This document shows, in pieces, positions 32,475-41,687 of a stretch of 42,518 nucleotides of DNA. How positions within the stretch are numbered: position 1 is the first letter of the stretch; every line of letters starts with the position of its first letter. The stretch comes from Bacteroidales bacterium (lineage in GTDB: Bacteria; Bacteroidota; Bacteroidia; Bacteroidales; GCA-2748055). The notes under the pieces were generated by a model, which worked only from the letters and a program-made list of their open reading frames with translations, was not told the DNA's origin and did no database searches. The stretch lies in contig JARGFM010000014.1 in NCBI GenBank assembly GCA_029210725.1, positions 1 through 42,518 on the forward strand, written 5' to 3'. The position numbers and the translations under genes are program-made.

Positions 32475-34746
32475 TCAACGCTCCAGCTTTACAATAATAT
32501 AGGGCGTTTCAACATTAAAATCAGGATACATGCGGCCATAACCATTCGTATTCATCACTTCAAGGAAATACATAAAATCGTATTTTTCATCCATTTCCCC
32601 GGCCGGGACGGTGGCCTCATAGGAATCGCTCCCTGCTTCGGGGGTCATGTCTAAAGTCTTGTAATCCAAATGCTGGTTCACAGAGCGGTAGCGGAGCCGC
32701 ACCCATCGGATCCCTGAAGGAGCAGTGACAGTCGCCCGGATGGTGATGTTTTCATTCAGGGGGGCTGTTCTGACTGCCTGATGTTGAATCTGGAACAAAG
32801 CCCGGGGATCATGTTCAGGAGCTGCCTGGTATAAGGGAGCCGTTCTGGCTGTCTTTTCCATACCTAAGGTACTTCTTTGGGATTTAAGTTTTTCCAGTCC
32901 GTTCTCAAGGTAGCCTAATTCATCCCTCCAGTGTCCGGTAAGATGATGGTGAATGTCCATGAATAAGTATTCCTGTACCCCCATCTTAATATCGGAAGCA
33001 TAGATATCAGCTGTGGCGGCCACTATATTTTCCCAGGCTTCAATGGCTTTGCTTTCGTAAGCAATGGCATCATCCAGGGCATGCGGATCGCCGGTACGTT
33101 CAAAGATGCAATAAGAAACCGCGGCAGGAATCCTGCGGGAATGAAAGAGGGCCAGGTTGGAAAGAATGCTCAGGTCGCACAGGGTGGACTGGAATTCCTT
33201 GTTCTGATTGCCTGACAGCTCAAGCCTGGCCTTGCCCATGAGTTCTTCAATCTCCTGATGTCTTTGAAGGAACCACAAGGACGTGGTTGAAGGCAGTGTT
33301 TTAACACTTGCTCCATTTTCGATAAGCAGTTTTGCCTCTGTATAAAAGCTGGCAAACTGCTGTATATCAATTCCTTCAGCATTGGCAACTGGGGCAGATC
33401 ACCAAAGCGTTGCATCTCTGCCCAGCCCATGGTGGTGGGGAATTTCCCGTAGGGAGCACAGGCTGCCATCACTCTGGGCAGAATGGCACTGGCCTTGTGA
33501 AGCGCTTCCTGAATATGGGGTCCCGCTTCCTTGCCAAAACGATGATTAAATTCCCGGATCCAGACTTCCGGAGAGGTGTCCGGATTATAGGAGAGACGGC
33601 CAAATACCTGAAAGAAATGCCAGTAGCGCTCGAACTCATAGTCGTAGTACCTGTAAGGAAGGTTCAATAAATCAAAGGGTTCTTCATCATGGGGCTGGGC
33701 TTCCATTTTAGTGGCCAGAGGTTCATTGATTTCGAAACCGACTCCATCGTACAGGTGGGTGCTTTCAGAAAAACGCCGCACATATCCGGGGTCGCCCCAA
33801 AGGAGCACTCGCTGGGTTCCACCGCTCCAGAGGCGCCAGAGGATTTTGTATTCTTGCGGATACCGGAGCATATCTGCATAGCCATGCCTGCGCTCTAATT
33901 GATTTTCCCGGTTAATATGGGTCGGATGGAAGGGGAGACCAAGCTGCTCCATCCAGTATTTAGTGGTGACCGTAAAGTCCAGCTTCAGTTCTCTCGCAAT
34001 TTGAATAATGGATTCCGGCAGTTCTTTGGCCCGCAGTTCGACCTGGAGTCCGGGTGCTGTCGCTTTCATCATTCCAAACACTTCGGTCCAGAATATTTCC
34101 ATCTCTTCTCCCCTTTTCAGGCCCGACTCATTATGCATTCTCAGCGGTTCTTTGCCAGCATGTCCATGTAGCCGGCCCAATAAGCCTCATCGTAGAACCG
34201 GCTTTCCCAGTAGGCACGATTCATGGTATACAGGGAAACAGCCCGGGTGCTAACATCAGCTTGCTCAAAGGTGTCTTCCAGTTCATTGAACGGGGCTTTG
34301 ATATCATTGCTCCATTGCAGGCATTCTGCTGCATCCAGGAGGGAATACATTAATCCACGGTCATCATATCCTGTCAGTACCCAGGCCGCTTTCCCCCGGA
34401 TCTCCATATTCCAGATAGAAAATGCTTCGGGCAGCTCCGGTTTTTGCCTTTTTGTATCCGACAACAACTTTGCAGCTTCGCCCGTCCCACCGGATAAGCC
34501 GGCTACCACGAGGATTTCACCCCGGGCTTTGCTTAAATCACTGACTTTCTCATAGGAAATATTATTCTGATCCAGCTGGGAGGAAAGTTTTGCAATGCCA
34601 TATTCTACAGGACTACCATATGTTTCATCTGTAATAATTGATATGCCCGGGATCTGATTACCGGTTCATGCGGCAAGGCCGCTTAAAAAAAGTAAACAAA
34701 GGAAGGCCAGACTTATCCCGTTCAGAACCTTAGCTATCCTTTCCAT
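32475..34746 (-). pseudogene. secreted glycoside hydrolase (alpha-glucuronidase-like), broken
   Basis: Remains of one lipoprotein glycosidase gene. From ATG 34746 there is a clean signal peptide (SLAFLCLLFLSGLAA) whose lipobox Cys codon reads TGA (34666-34668). The frame then continues sensibly through GYDDRGLMYSLLDAAECL and AYWAGYMDMLAKNR to about 34144. There a deletion removes the first half of the barrel and shifts frame to MHNESGLKRGEEMEIFW. That frame runs to about 33391, where a one-base loss in a G/C run moves it again (continuing NAEGIDIQQFASFY) to the end at 32475. RVLLWGDPGYVRRF and WAEMQRFGDLP resemble large alpha-glucuronidase-like enzymes. Exact family uncertain. No functional product is expected. 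Confidence 0.8.
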
Positions 34747-34799
34747 ACGCCATTTTTTTATACAAAATGGTGTTTTCCGCTTTTGATCTGTTTGTTTCC

Positions 34800-35777
34800 T
34801 CATGGCTTAATATTAGTATATTTTCCCGGCATAATATTCTTTCTGTAGGCCCCGGGCGATACTTTCATGGTACGGCTAAAGATCCGGGTGAAATAATACC
34901 GGTCGGAGAACCCGCAGGCCGCGGCAATCTGGTCGATGCTCAGGTCGCTGTGATGTAGCATGTTGCAGGCCTTTTCCACGCGCATGCGAACCAGATATTT
35001 GTGGGGAGAATAGACCGTTTGTTGCTTGAACAGTCTTGCAAAGGCATTGACCGACATGCCTCCCCTTTGTGCAAGAAGCTTGTTGCTTATCTCTGTATCC
35101 CTGATGTGTTGCTCCATATACCGGATACCCTGCAGAATTCTGCGATCCAGCTTCTGCTTTTTCCAGGTGGTCGAAGGCAACTGGTGAAGCAGGGAGAAGA
35201 GCAGGGAGTATAACTCCAGGCTGCCGGTCTGTTCAAACCTGACCTGACCGGCTATAAGCTGCCTGCTTATTGACATAAGCAGTTTACGCTGCAGCGAAGA
35301 GTTTTCGAAGACAAAAATATCCGGTGAAATGGTATCATAGGGGTAGCCCAGGGTAAAATGAATGAACATATGCAGAACGGTTCCCTTCTCCAGCATGGCT
35401 TTTTCCATGGCCCTGCTTTCGACCCGTCCGCCTCTGAGGGAATAGGGCTGACCGGGCGGGACCCTGGAGTGATCGATATCTGAAGCAAAGGGTGTGTTCG
35501 GGGGGATCAGTACCAGCCTGTCAGCATCCAGGTAAATTGTTTTATTGTACACAACCCAGGCTCGTCCCGAACGGTTCCAGTACAGCCTCCAGTATGGAAA
35601 GGACATTTGCTGGCTTTTCCATTCAGACATCCACCAGTACCTGCAGCATAAGAGTCTTGGCAGGACTTCCTGAAATTCCTGGATCCTTCCTGAGGGATCG
35701 CCTTCCGGGGGTATTTCCTGGAACCTGAACATGGAGGAAATGGTTGGTTTGTACACAAAACTAAGAGAATTTTCCAT
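34800..35777 (-). CDS. AraC-family regulator, probable fucose regulator
   Basis: A 325-residue transcription factor. The N-terminal part (~1-210) is a sensing domain (FPYWRLYWNRSGRAWV, DADRLVLIPPNTPFASDI). Residues ~225-318 form the double AraC helix-turn-helix, with LAQRGGMSVNAFARLFKQQT and IDQIAAACGFSDRYYFTRIF. The ATG at 35777 lies only 50 bases from the start of the divergent fucK, so the two share a promoter region, and control of fucK-fucI is the natural inference. A GDPSGRIQEFQEVLPRLL stretch near the N-terminus is not typical and may contact the inducer. Confidence 0.85.
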   Translation of the reverse strand: MENSLSFVYKPTISSMFRFQEIPPEGDPSGRIQEFQEVLPRLLCCRYWWMSEWKSQQMSFPYWRLYWNRSGRAWVVYNKTIYLDADRLVLIPPNTPFASDIDHSRVPPGQPYSLRGGRVESRAMEKAMLEKGTVLHMFIHFTLGYPYDTISPDIFVFENSSLQRKLLMSISRQLIAGQVRFEQTGSLELYSLLFSLLHQLPSTTWKKQKLDRRILQGIRYMEQHIRDTEISNKLLAQRGGMSVNAFARLFKQQTVYSPHKYLVRMRVEKACNMLHHSDLSIDQIAAACGFSDRYYFTRIFSRTMKVSPGAYRKNIMPGKYTNIKP

Positions 35778-35827
35778 TTAAAAGGCTTATAATCCTTTCT
35801 ATCTTGCAGATTCATGTAGTCCGGGAA

Positions 35828-37294
35828 ATGAGCTCAGAAGGAGAGGTTTTTAAAGCGATCGCCATCGATATGGGGGCCGGCAGCATCCGGGTGATGCTTG
35901 GCTCGCTGAGCGGGGAGAGTCTTGAACTGGATGAAATATGCAGGATCCATCATGAGATTCAGGAAGCGGATGGACGGGACACCTGGGACATGGATCATAT
36001 CATCCGCGAAATCAAAAAGGGGATAGCCAAAGCCATAGAGGCATCCGGGGAGGCTCCTCAAAGTATCGGTGTCGATTCCTGGGGAGCGGACTATGTTCTG
36101 ATAGATGCCCATGGAGAACTGGTGGATACCCCTGTGGCCTACAGGGACAAGCGTACGGCAGGAATGCGGGAGCAGTGGAGAAAGCACATGAGTGACCGGG
36201 ATACCTTTTTACGCACCGGGATTAATTTTTACCTGTTCAACACGCTTTTTCAGCTATGGTCTGTCAGGGAACAAAAGGTGCTGGAGCGGTGCTCAAAAAT
36301 TCTCTTTATCCCCGCTTATATCTCTTATATTCTATCTGGTTCGGCGCTGAATGAACTGAGCATTTCCTCCACGTCTCAGATCCTGCAGGTAGATGGAGCT
36401 CAGTGGGATCATGAAATTCTTTCCAGGCTCGGGTTGGAAGAGGAAAAACTTGGAGAAGTGATTCCTTCCGGGACCAGGCTGGGAAGGGTTACCATAGCGG
36501 AAGCGGGTCATATTCAGCTGGAAAATGTGGCCGTATGCGGACATGATACGGCCTGTGTGGTGGCCGCCCTGCCGGTGGAAAATCCTGATTTTGCTTTTAT
36601 TTCGGCGGGCACCTGGTGCATCGTGGGCATAGAATCGTCCCGGCCCCTGCTCAGTGAGGAGGCCATGGAGCTGGGAATTACCAATGAAAGAGCCTACGGG
36701 AACGGCTACCGTCCCCTGAAGAACATTGTGGGCCTCTGGTTGCTGCAGGGATTGAAGAAGCAGCTGTCTGCGGATATCTCTTTTGCACAGATGGAGGAGA
36801 TGGTCCGGGAAGATAAACCTGTCAGTCAGCTTATAGATCCGGAGGATGCCGGATTCTACCACCCCCCCGATATGAAAATGGCCTTTGACCGTTTTTTTGA
36901 AAGATCGGGTCAGCCTGTTCCGGAGAATTTCAGCGATTATATCTCCTGTGCCTATGATAGTCTCTGCTTCTCCTTCAGGTACTACATGGAGCAGCTGGAA
37001 ATGCTCTCTCAGAGGTCCATCGAGGTCCTGCACCTGGTGGGTGGGGGAAGCCAGTCGGATTATCTCTGCCAGCGCATAGCCTCCATTTGTCAGCGGGAGG
37101 TCATATCCGGTCCGGTGGAAGGAGCGGCCATGGGCAATTTGATCATTCAGGGCATTGCCATGGGAAAGCTCGGGGATCTGCAGGAAGGAAGGGATCTGGT
37201 TAAAAAATCATGCAGGCTGAAAAGATACCGCCCCGGGGCCATACTGCCCCGGGCAGAGCAACGATACAACTTATATCTGTCACTTAAAACATAA
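35828..37294 (+). CDS. fucK: L-fuculokinase of the RhaB (rhamnulokinase) type
   Basis: A 488-residue cytoplasmic FGGY sugar kinase making an L-ketose-1-phosphate from L-fuculose (or L-rhamnulose). It follows the RhaB pattern: [57 protein letters not shown] near residue 237, [23 protein letters not shown] and [16 protein letters not shown] chose ATG 35828 over TTG 35804. It is seven bases from fucI, so the product is probably L-fuculose-1-phosphate; RhaB-like kinases serve as fuculokinases in Bacteroides. Rhamnulokinase activity cannot be excluded, since the rhamnose operon has a different kinase. Confidence 0.83.
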   Translation: MSSEGEVFKAIAIDMGAGSIRVMLGSLSGESLELDEICRIHHEIQEADGRDTWDMDHIIREIKKGIAKAIEASGEAPQSIGVDSWGADYVLIDAHGELVDTPVAYRDKRTAGMREQWRKHMSDRDTFLRTGINFYLFNTLFQLWSVREQKVLERCSKILFIPAYISYILSGSALNELSISSTSQILQVDGAQWDHEILSRLGLEEEKLGEVIPSGTRLGRVTIAEAGHIQLENVAVCGHDTACVVAALPVENPDFAFISAGTWCIVGIESSRPLLSEEAMELGITNERAYGNGYRPLKNIVGLWLLQGLKKQLSADISFAQMEEMVREDKPVSQLIDPEDAGFYHPPDMKMAFDRFFERSGQPVPENFSDYISCAYDSLCFSFRYYMEQLEMLSQRSIEVLHLVGGGSQSDYLCQRIASICQREVISGPVEGAAMGNLIIQGIAMGKLGDLQEGRDLVKKSCRLKRYRPGAILPRAEQRYNLYLSLKT

Positions 37295-37301
37295 AAAAAT
37301 C

Positions 37302-39083
37302 ATGAGTACTGGAAGATTACTGGGAACAGCCCCTAAAGTGGGAATCAGGCCCGCCATCGACGGACGTCAGAAAGGGATCAGGGAGTCCCTGGAGGATCAA
37401 ACCAAAAATATGGCCCGGAGTGCGGCCACCTTGATTGAATCAAAACTCAGACATGCCGACGGTTCCAGGGTGGAGTGCGTGCTGGCCGACAGCTGTATCG
37501 GGGGAGTGGCAGAAGCCGCTGCAGCGGCCGATAAATTTGCCCGGGCCGGTGTGGGAGTGAGCCTGACCGTAAGCCCCTGCTGGTGCTACGGAAGTGAGAC
37601 CATCGATATGGATCCCCTGCTTCCGAAGGCTATCTGGGGATATAACGGAACGGAGCGTCCGGGAGCTGTCTACCTGGCTGCAGCCCTGGCCGGACATAAT
37701 CAAAAAGGTCTTCCAGCCTTTGGGATATATGGAAAGGATGTGCAGGATCCGGACGACACAAGCATTCCTGAAGATGTACAAGAGAAGATCCTCACCTTTG
37801 TCCAGGCTGGCCTGGCAGTGGCCACCATGAAAGGAAAATCCTATCTCTCCATGGGCAGTGTATCCATGGGAATCGCGGGCTCTATGGTGGATTCCCGCTT
37901 CTTTGAAGAGTATCTGGGAATGCGCTGTGAATATGTGGATATGTCGGAGTTTACCCGGAGAATTCAGGAAGGCATCTATGATCCGGAAGAATTGAGTGTG
38001 GCACAACAGTGGATCCGGAAGAACTGTAAGGAGGGCAAGGATTACAATCCGCCCGAAAAGCAGAAACCAGCCGGAAAGAAAGCAGAAGAGTGGGAATTTG
38101 TGGCCAAAATGGCCCTGATCGGGCGCGACCTGATGGTGGGAAATCCAAAATTAAAGAAGCTGGGCTTTGGAGAGGAGGCCATGGGGCACAATGCCATTGC
38201 AGCAGGATTCCAGGGGCAGCGTCAGTGGACCGATCATTTCCCCAACGGGGACTTTATGGAGGCCATTCTTTGTTCTTCCTTTGACTGGAACGGCATTCGT
38301 CAGCCCTATATGCTGGCCACCGAGAATGACAGCCTGAACGGGGTTTCCATGCTTTTTGGTCACCTGCTGACCGGCGCCGCCCAGGTATTCAGCGATGTAC
38401 GTACCTACTGGAGTCCCGAAGCGGTAAAACGGGTTACTGGATTTGAACTGAGCGCCGAGGCCGGGAATGGATTTATCCACCTGATCAATTCGGGGCCCTC
38501 GGCCCTGGATGGCTCCGGGGAGCAGCTTATCGAAGGGAAACCTGCCATGAAACCCTGGTATGATATCAGTGAGGAAGAGGCCCGGAAATGTCTGGAAAGC
38601 ACTACCTGGGGCCCGGCCGATCTGGGCTATTTCTGGGGGGGCGGATTCTCTTCTACCTTTAATACCCGGGGCGGCATGCCCATTACCATGAGCCGGATCA
38701 ATATCATCAGGGGACTCGGACCTGCCCTTCAGATTGCCGAAGGGTATACCATCGACCTGCCGGAGGAAGTGCATCATACCCTTACCGAAAGAACCAATCC
38801 CACCTGGCCAACTACCTGGTTTGTTCCGCGTCTGACAGGGGAGGGGAACTTCAGGGATGTCTATTCGGTCATGGCCAACTGGGGCGCCAACCATGGTGCT
38901 TTCTCTTACGGGCACCTCGGTTCCAGGCTGATGGCCCTGGCCGCCATGCTCCGGATCCCGGTCTGTATGCACAATGTGCCCGAAGAGCAAATCTTCAGGC
39001 CCAGCGCCTGGTCAGCCTTTGGAATGGATAAGGAGGGGGCCGACTACCGGGCCTGTGAGGCCTATGGCCCCCTTTACAAATAG
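37302..39083 (+). CDS. fucI: L-fucose isomerase
   Basis: A 593-residue cytoplasmic Mn-dependent isomerase converting L-fucose to L-fuculose. It matches E. coli FucI from end to end: [105 protein letters not shown] (metal/base Glu), [12 protein letters not shown] (metal Asp), [15 protein letters not shown] and VCMHNVPE. A hydrophilic insert with Lys-rich [15 protein letters not shown] near residue 255 is the main difference. It follows fucK by seven bases under the divergent AraC gene. No fuculose-1-phosphate aldolase or fucose mutarotase gene is found beside it. Confidence 0.96.
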   Translation: MSTGRLLGTAPKVGIRPAIDGRQKGIRESLEDQTKNMARSAATLIESKLRHADGSRVECVLADSCIGGVAEAAAAADKFARAGVGVSLTVSPCWCYGSETIDMDPLLPKAIWGYNGTERPGAVYLAAALAGHNQKGLPAFGIYGKDVQDPDDTSIPEDVQEKILTFVQAGLAVATMKGKSYLSMGSVSMGIAGSMVDSRFFEEYLGMRCEYVDMSEFTRRIQEGIYDPEELSVAQQWIRKNCKEGKDYNPPEKQKPAGKKAEEWEFVAKMALIGRDLMVGNPKLKKLGFGEEAMGHNAIAAGFQGQRQWTDHFPNGDFMEAILCSSFDWNGIRQPYMLATENDSLNGVSMLFGHLLTGAAQVFSDVRTYWSPEAVKRVTGFELSAEAGNGFIHLINSGPSALDGSGEQLIEGKPAMKPWYDISEEEARKCLESTTWGPADLGYFWGGGFSSTFNTRGGMPITMSRINIIRGLGPALQIAEGYTIDLPEEVHHTLTERTNPTWPTTWFVPRLTGEGNFRDVYSVMANWGANHGAFSYGHLGSRLMALAAMLRIPVCMHNVPEEQIFRPSAWSAFGMDKEGADYRACEAYGPLYK

Positions 39084-39099
39084 GAAGGGCAGGTTATAG

Positions 39100-39135
39100 G
39101 AGCAGAGGGAATCAGTTCTGTTTCCCTGCCTGCTC
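39100..39135. terminator. bidirectional hairpin between fucI and the sulfatase gene
   Basis: GAGCA (39100-39104) pairs with TGCTC (39131-39135), and GGGAA (39107-39111) with TTCCC (39122-39126), giving an interrupted stem between two convergent genes. T-rich tails are short. Confidence 0.4.
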
Positions 39136-41645
39136 TATAAAAGGTCTGTGGCGCCTATCTCTCCGATGATTTGTTTTCGCCGGGCTTCCCACAGGGAAAC
39201 CAGCTCGCGGAGTTTCTCCGGATGACGCTCTGCCAGGTTGTTGGTCTCACCGCGGTCCTTTGATAAATCATAAAGCTCCCATTCGCCACCATCCTCGATG
39301 GTAACGATCTTCCAGTTTCCGTCCCTGAGCACTTTTTTATTTTCGTGGTGGAAAAAGATGGGAGGCCTGTCGGACTCGATATCCTGTTGGAGAACAGGCA
39401 GCAGACTGATACCGGGTGCTTCGGCCCTGCCTGTCTCCGCGGAATCGATCCGGGTAATCAGCTCTTCCGGAGTGAGGTTCCAGGGGGCAAAGCGCTCCGG
39501 CTCCAGGGGATTCACCTGATGTACCTCAAATCCAAGCGCTTTTCTGTTTTCGGTCCTCATTTTCCGGATCTTATCCCATCCCGGAAGATACTTCTCCCGG
39601 TACTTGTCGATATCTTCCTGAAGGGCCTGCAGGGGAAAGTGGGGGGCGATAAAGGCAATATACTCGAAAAATGGTTCCTGGCTGTGTTCCCGATGGTGTT
39701 CTTCCAGGTACCGGATGGCATGATCCACAATAGCCACGGATGCCTCATAGTCCGAGCCCTCCTCCGGGAGAGGGATCTCTTTTCCATCCTCCCAAAGGTG
39801 GCGGGGACGCAGGTGCCTGCCATCCTCGGTCCGGTAGGAGTGGTCAAATCCCACCTCTGCATGGCTCATCTGGCTTTGCACGGGGACTTTTCTCAGGATG
39901 TGCCATTTGCCCGAGTGGTAGGTGTGGTATCCTTGTCTTTTCAGGATAGCAGGGAGCCAGGTGCTGTTTACCGGCAGCACGGAGGCATCCGAATAGTCCA
40001 CTCCCGGCATAGGGTCAGAAAGGACCTGGTGGGAGTAGTATCCGGAGAGCAGGCTGGTCCGGGTGGGCCAGCACCTGCCTGTGTTGTAAAAGTTGGTAAA
40101 GCGGAGCCCCCCGGCTGCCAGGGCATCAATATGGGGGGTCTCCAGTATTTCTGACCCATAACAACCCGGATCGGAATGGCCCATATCATCGGCCAGGATA
40201 AAGACGATGTTGGGTGGTTCCGGCCTGGAAGCTTTCCGGGTACCGGCTTCGGACCTGCGAAGCATGTGAATGCAGCTAAGCATTCCACGGGTATTGTGAT
40301 AGGTGGTCTTCCAGATATGACTTTTGCCCTGCATAGCACTTTCAGGAGAGGTATCCAGGGCTGCATTGTACCATCCGCCATGTTCTTTATCGATCAGCCA
40401 GGCATCGATGTGCTCCCAGGATTTCAGGAACTTCTGACCGTAGTCCGCGGGATCATCCGGGTAGAGCCGGTGCATCAGAAGCAGTGCGTTCATCCCTTCC
40501 ACCAGTCCCCACCAGGATTTGTTCCGGTTTATGATGGTGATTTTTCCATCCAGCTCCCTGCCTGCATCAAAAAAACCACCGGCTTCCCGGTCCCAGCCCG
40601 ATTCCAGAGAATGATCCACCAGCTTCTTTGCGATCCTGTGTGTCTTTTCATCCTCCTCCAGTCCCAGTGCGTGAGCCGTTTCCAGAAGAAGGAAAGCGCT
40701 TTCAACATCGTGACCATAAGTGAAATGCCGGGTGTACCAGTGGTTGTCAGGGGAGCGCTTTTCCATCTCCTCCTCCGGTACCAGGGTCCAGTCGGGGTAG
40801 AAGTATAACTGCAGATAGCCATCGGGATGCGTAAAGGTATCCCTGATGAGCAGGAACATCTCCTCCAGCCTTGTCCTGACGAGCGCATCGGGCCAGATAC
40901 GGTATAATTCCGTGAAGGCTTCCATGATATGGATGGAACTGTTGTAATCCTTTAATCCGATGCCGGGGGTATCTCCCAGGGTCACCCGGAGGGAGTCCTG
41001 CCCGGTCATGGGTGTTCCGTTTCGCCACAGGAACTCGTAGTATCCTCCATGTAGCGGATCGTGGGCATGGTCCTCCATCCATTGAAAGGCTTTTTTAGCC
41101 AGCACCAGCGCATCCGGATCCTGGCTTACACGGTAATACTGCGCCAGGGCATAAACAGCAAAAGCCTGGCCATAGATCCGTTTCTCATGGATGCGTTCAG
41201 GGATGCCTGTTCCATCCCGATTGCAATAGGCATGAAATCCACCTGATTCCTTGTCCCACATCGTTTCTTGCAGAAAGGAGAAACCGTGAGCGGCATACTC
41301 CAGGTACCTGGTGCTGTCAGGGTAATTTTCCGCAACATGGGCGGTGGTCCAGAGATGCCTTGCCTGCTGAACCAGAGCCTTCATCTGGGAGTCCTCCGAC
41401 AGGGACCAGTCATGGTTGAAAGCAGAAATATAACCTCCAGAGACCGTGTCGATATTTCTTGGATACCAGGGGTTCAGGATATAAAGGAACAGACTCTCTT
41501 TCATTTCATCGGCCAGTACAGCAGCTGTCTGATCGTTCAGCCCGGAATTGTTTTCGGATTTATTGCCTGATATGCAGGAGCCCAGGGTAATCATGGCCAC
41601 GATGGTCAGGGAGATGGCCACGAAGTAGTTGTGAATAATAATCAT
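39135..41645 (-). CDS. AGE-family epimerase fused to internally deleted sulfatase, lipoprotein
   Basis: An 836-residue exported lipoprotein (LGSC near residue 24). Residues ~45-465 form an alpha/alpha-barrel of the N-acylglucosamine/cellobiose 2-epimerase family: KRIYGQAFAVYALAQYY, YNSSIHIMEAFTELY, FTYGHDVESAFLLLE, KSWWGLVEGMNALLL and WKTTYHNTRGML, with both usual catalytic His. From ~478 a sulfatase starts: NIVFILADDMGHSD (metal Asp pair), the formylglycine site CWPTR (Cys525, TGC at 40071-40073) and SGKWHI. At ~741 (39418-39430) it jumps from RIDSAETGRA to APGISLLPVL, skipping about 170-190 residues that normally carry the DNG metal ligands and catalytic His/Lys. The frame is intact, but the sulfatase is probably inactive. 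The epimerase half may still work. Confidence 0.82.
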   Translation of the reverse strand: MIIIHNYFVAISLTIVAMITLGSCISGNKSENNSGLNDQTAAVLADEMKESLFLYILNPWYPRNIDTVSGGYISAFNHDWSLSEDSQMKALVQQARHLWTTAHVAENYPDSTRYLEYAAHGFSFLQETMWDKESGGFHAYCNRDGTGIPERIHEKRIYGQAFAVYALAQYYRVSQDPDALVLAKKAFQWMEDHAHDPLHGGYYEFLWRNGTPMTGQDSLRVTLGDTPGIGLKDYNSSIHIMEAFTELYRIWPDALVRTRLEEMFLLIRDTFTHPDGYLQLYFYPDWTLVPEEEMEKRSPDNHWYTRHFTYGHDVESAFLLLETAHALGLEEDEKTHRIAKKLVDHSLESGWDREAGGFFDAGRELDGKITIINRNKSWWGLVEGMNALLLMHRLYPDDPADYGQKFLKSWEHIDAWLIDKEHGGWYNAALDTSPESAMQGKSHIWKTTYHNTRGMLSCIHMLRRSEAGTRKASRPEPPNIVFILADDMGHSDPGCYGSEILETPHIDALAAGGLRFTNFYNTGRCWPTRTSLLSGYYSHQVLSDPMPGVDYSDASVLPVNSTWLPAILKRQGYHTYHSGKWHILRKVPVQSQMSHAEVGFDHSYRTEDGRHLRPRHLWEDGKEIPLPEEGSDYEASVAIVDHAIRYLEEHHREHSQEPFFEYIAFIAPHFPLQALQEDIDKYREKYLPGWDKIRKMRTENRKALGFEVHQVNPLEPERFAPWNLTPEELITRIDSAETGRAEAPGISLLPVLQQDIESDRPPIFFHHENKKVLRDGNWKIVTIEDGGEWELYDLSKDRGETNNLAERHPEKLRELVSLWEARRKQIIGEIGATDLL

Positions 41646-41687
41646 GAAAGCTAAGTTAATGGATTAGTGTATCGTTGAAATGGCCGG

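Noticed and set aside
32475-33278. A separate 267-residue protein starting at 33278
   Set aside because: The same frame continues upstream with sensible sequence to about 33390, where it meets the preceding fragment by a one-base shift. It is the C-terminal piece of the broken glycosidase.
34139-34180. A minus-strand frame opening at 34180 (MGRLHGHAGKEPL...) as the start of an independent glycosidase gene
   Set aside because: The first ~14 residues are the out-of-frame reading of the upstream fragment (GYMDMLAKNR). Family-like sequence begins only after the deletion join, so it is not a genuine N-terminus.
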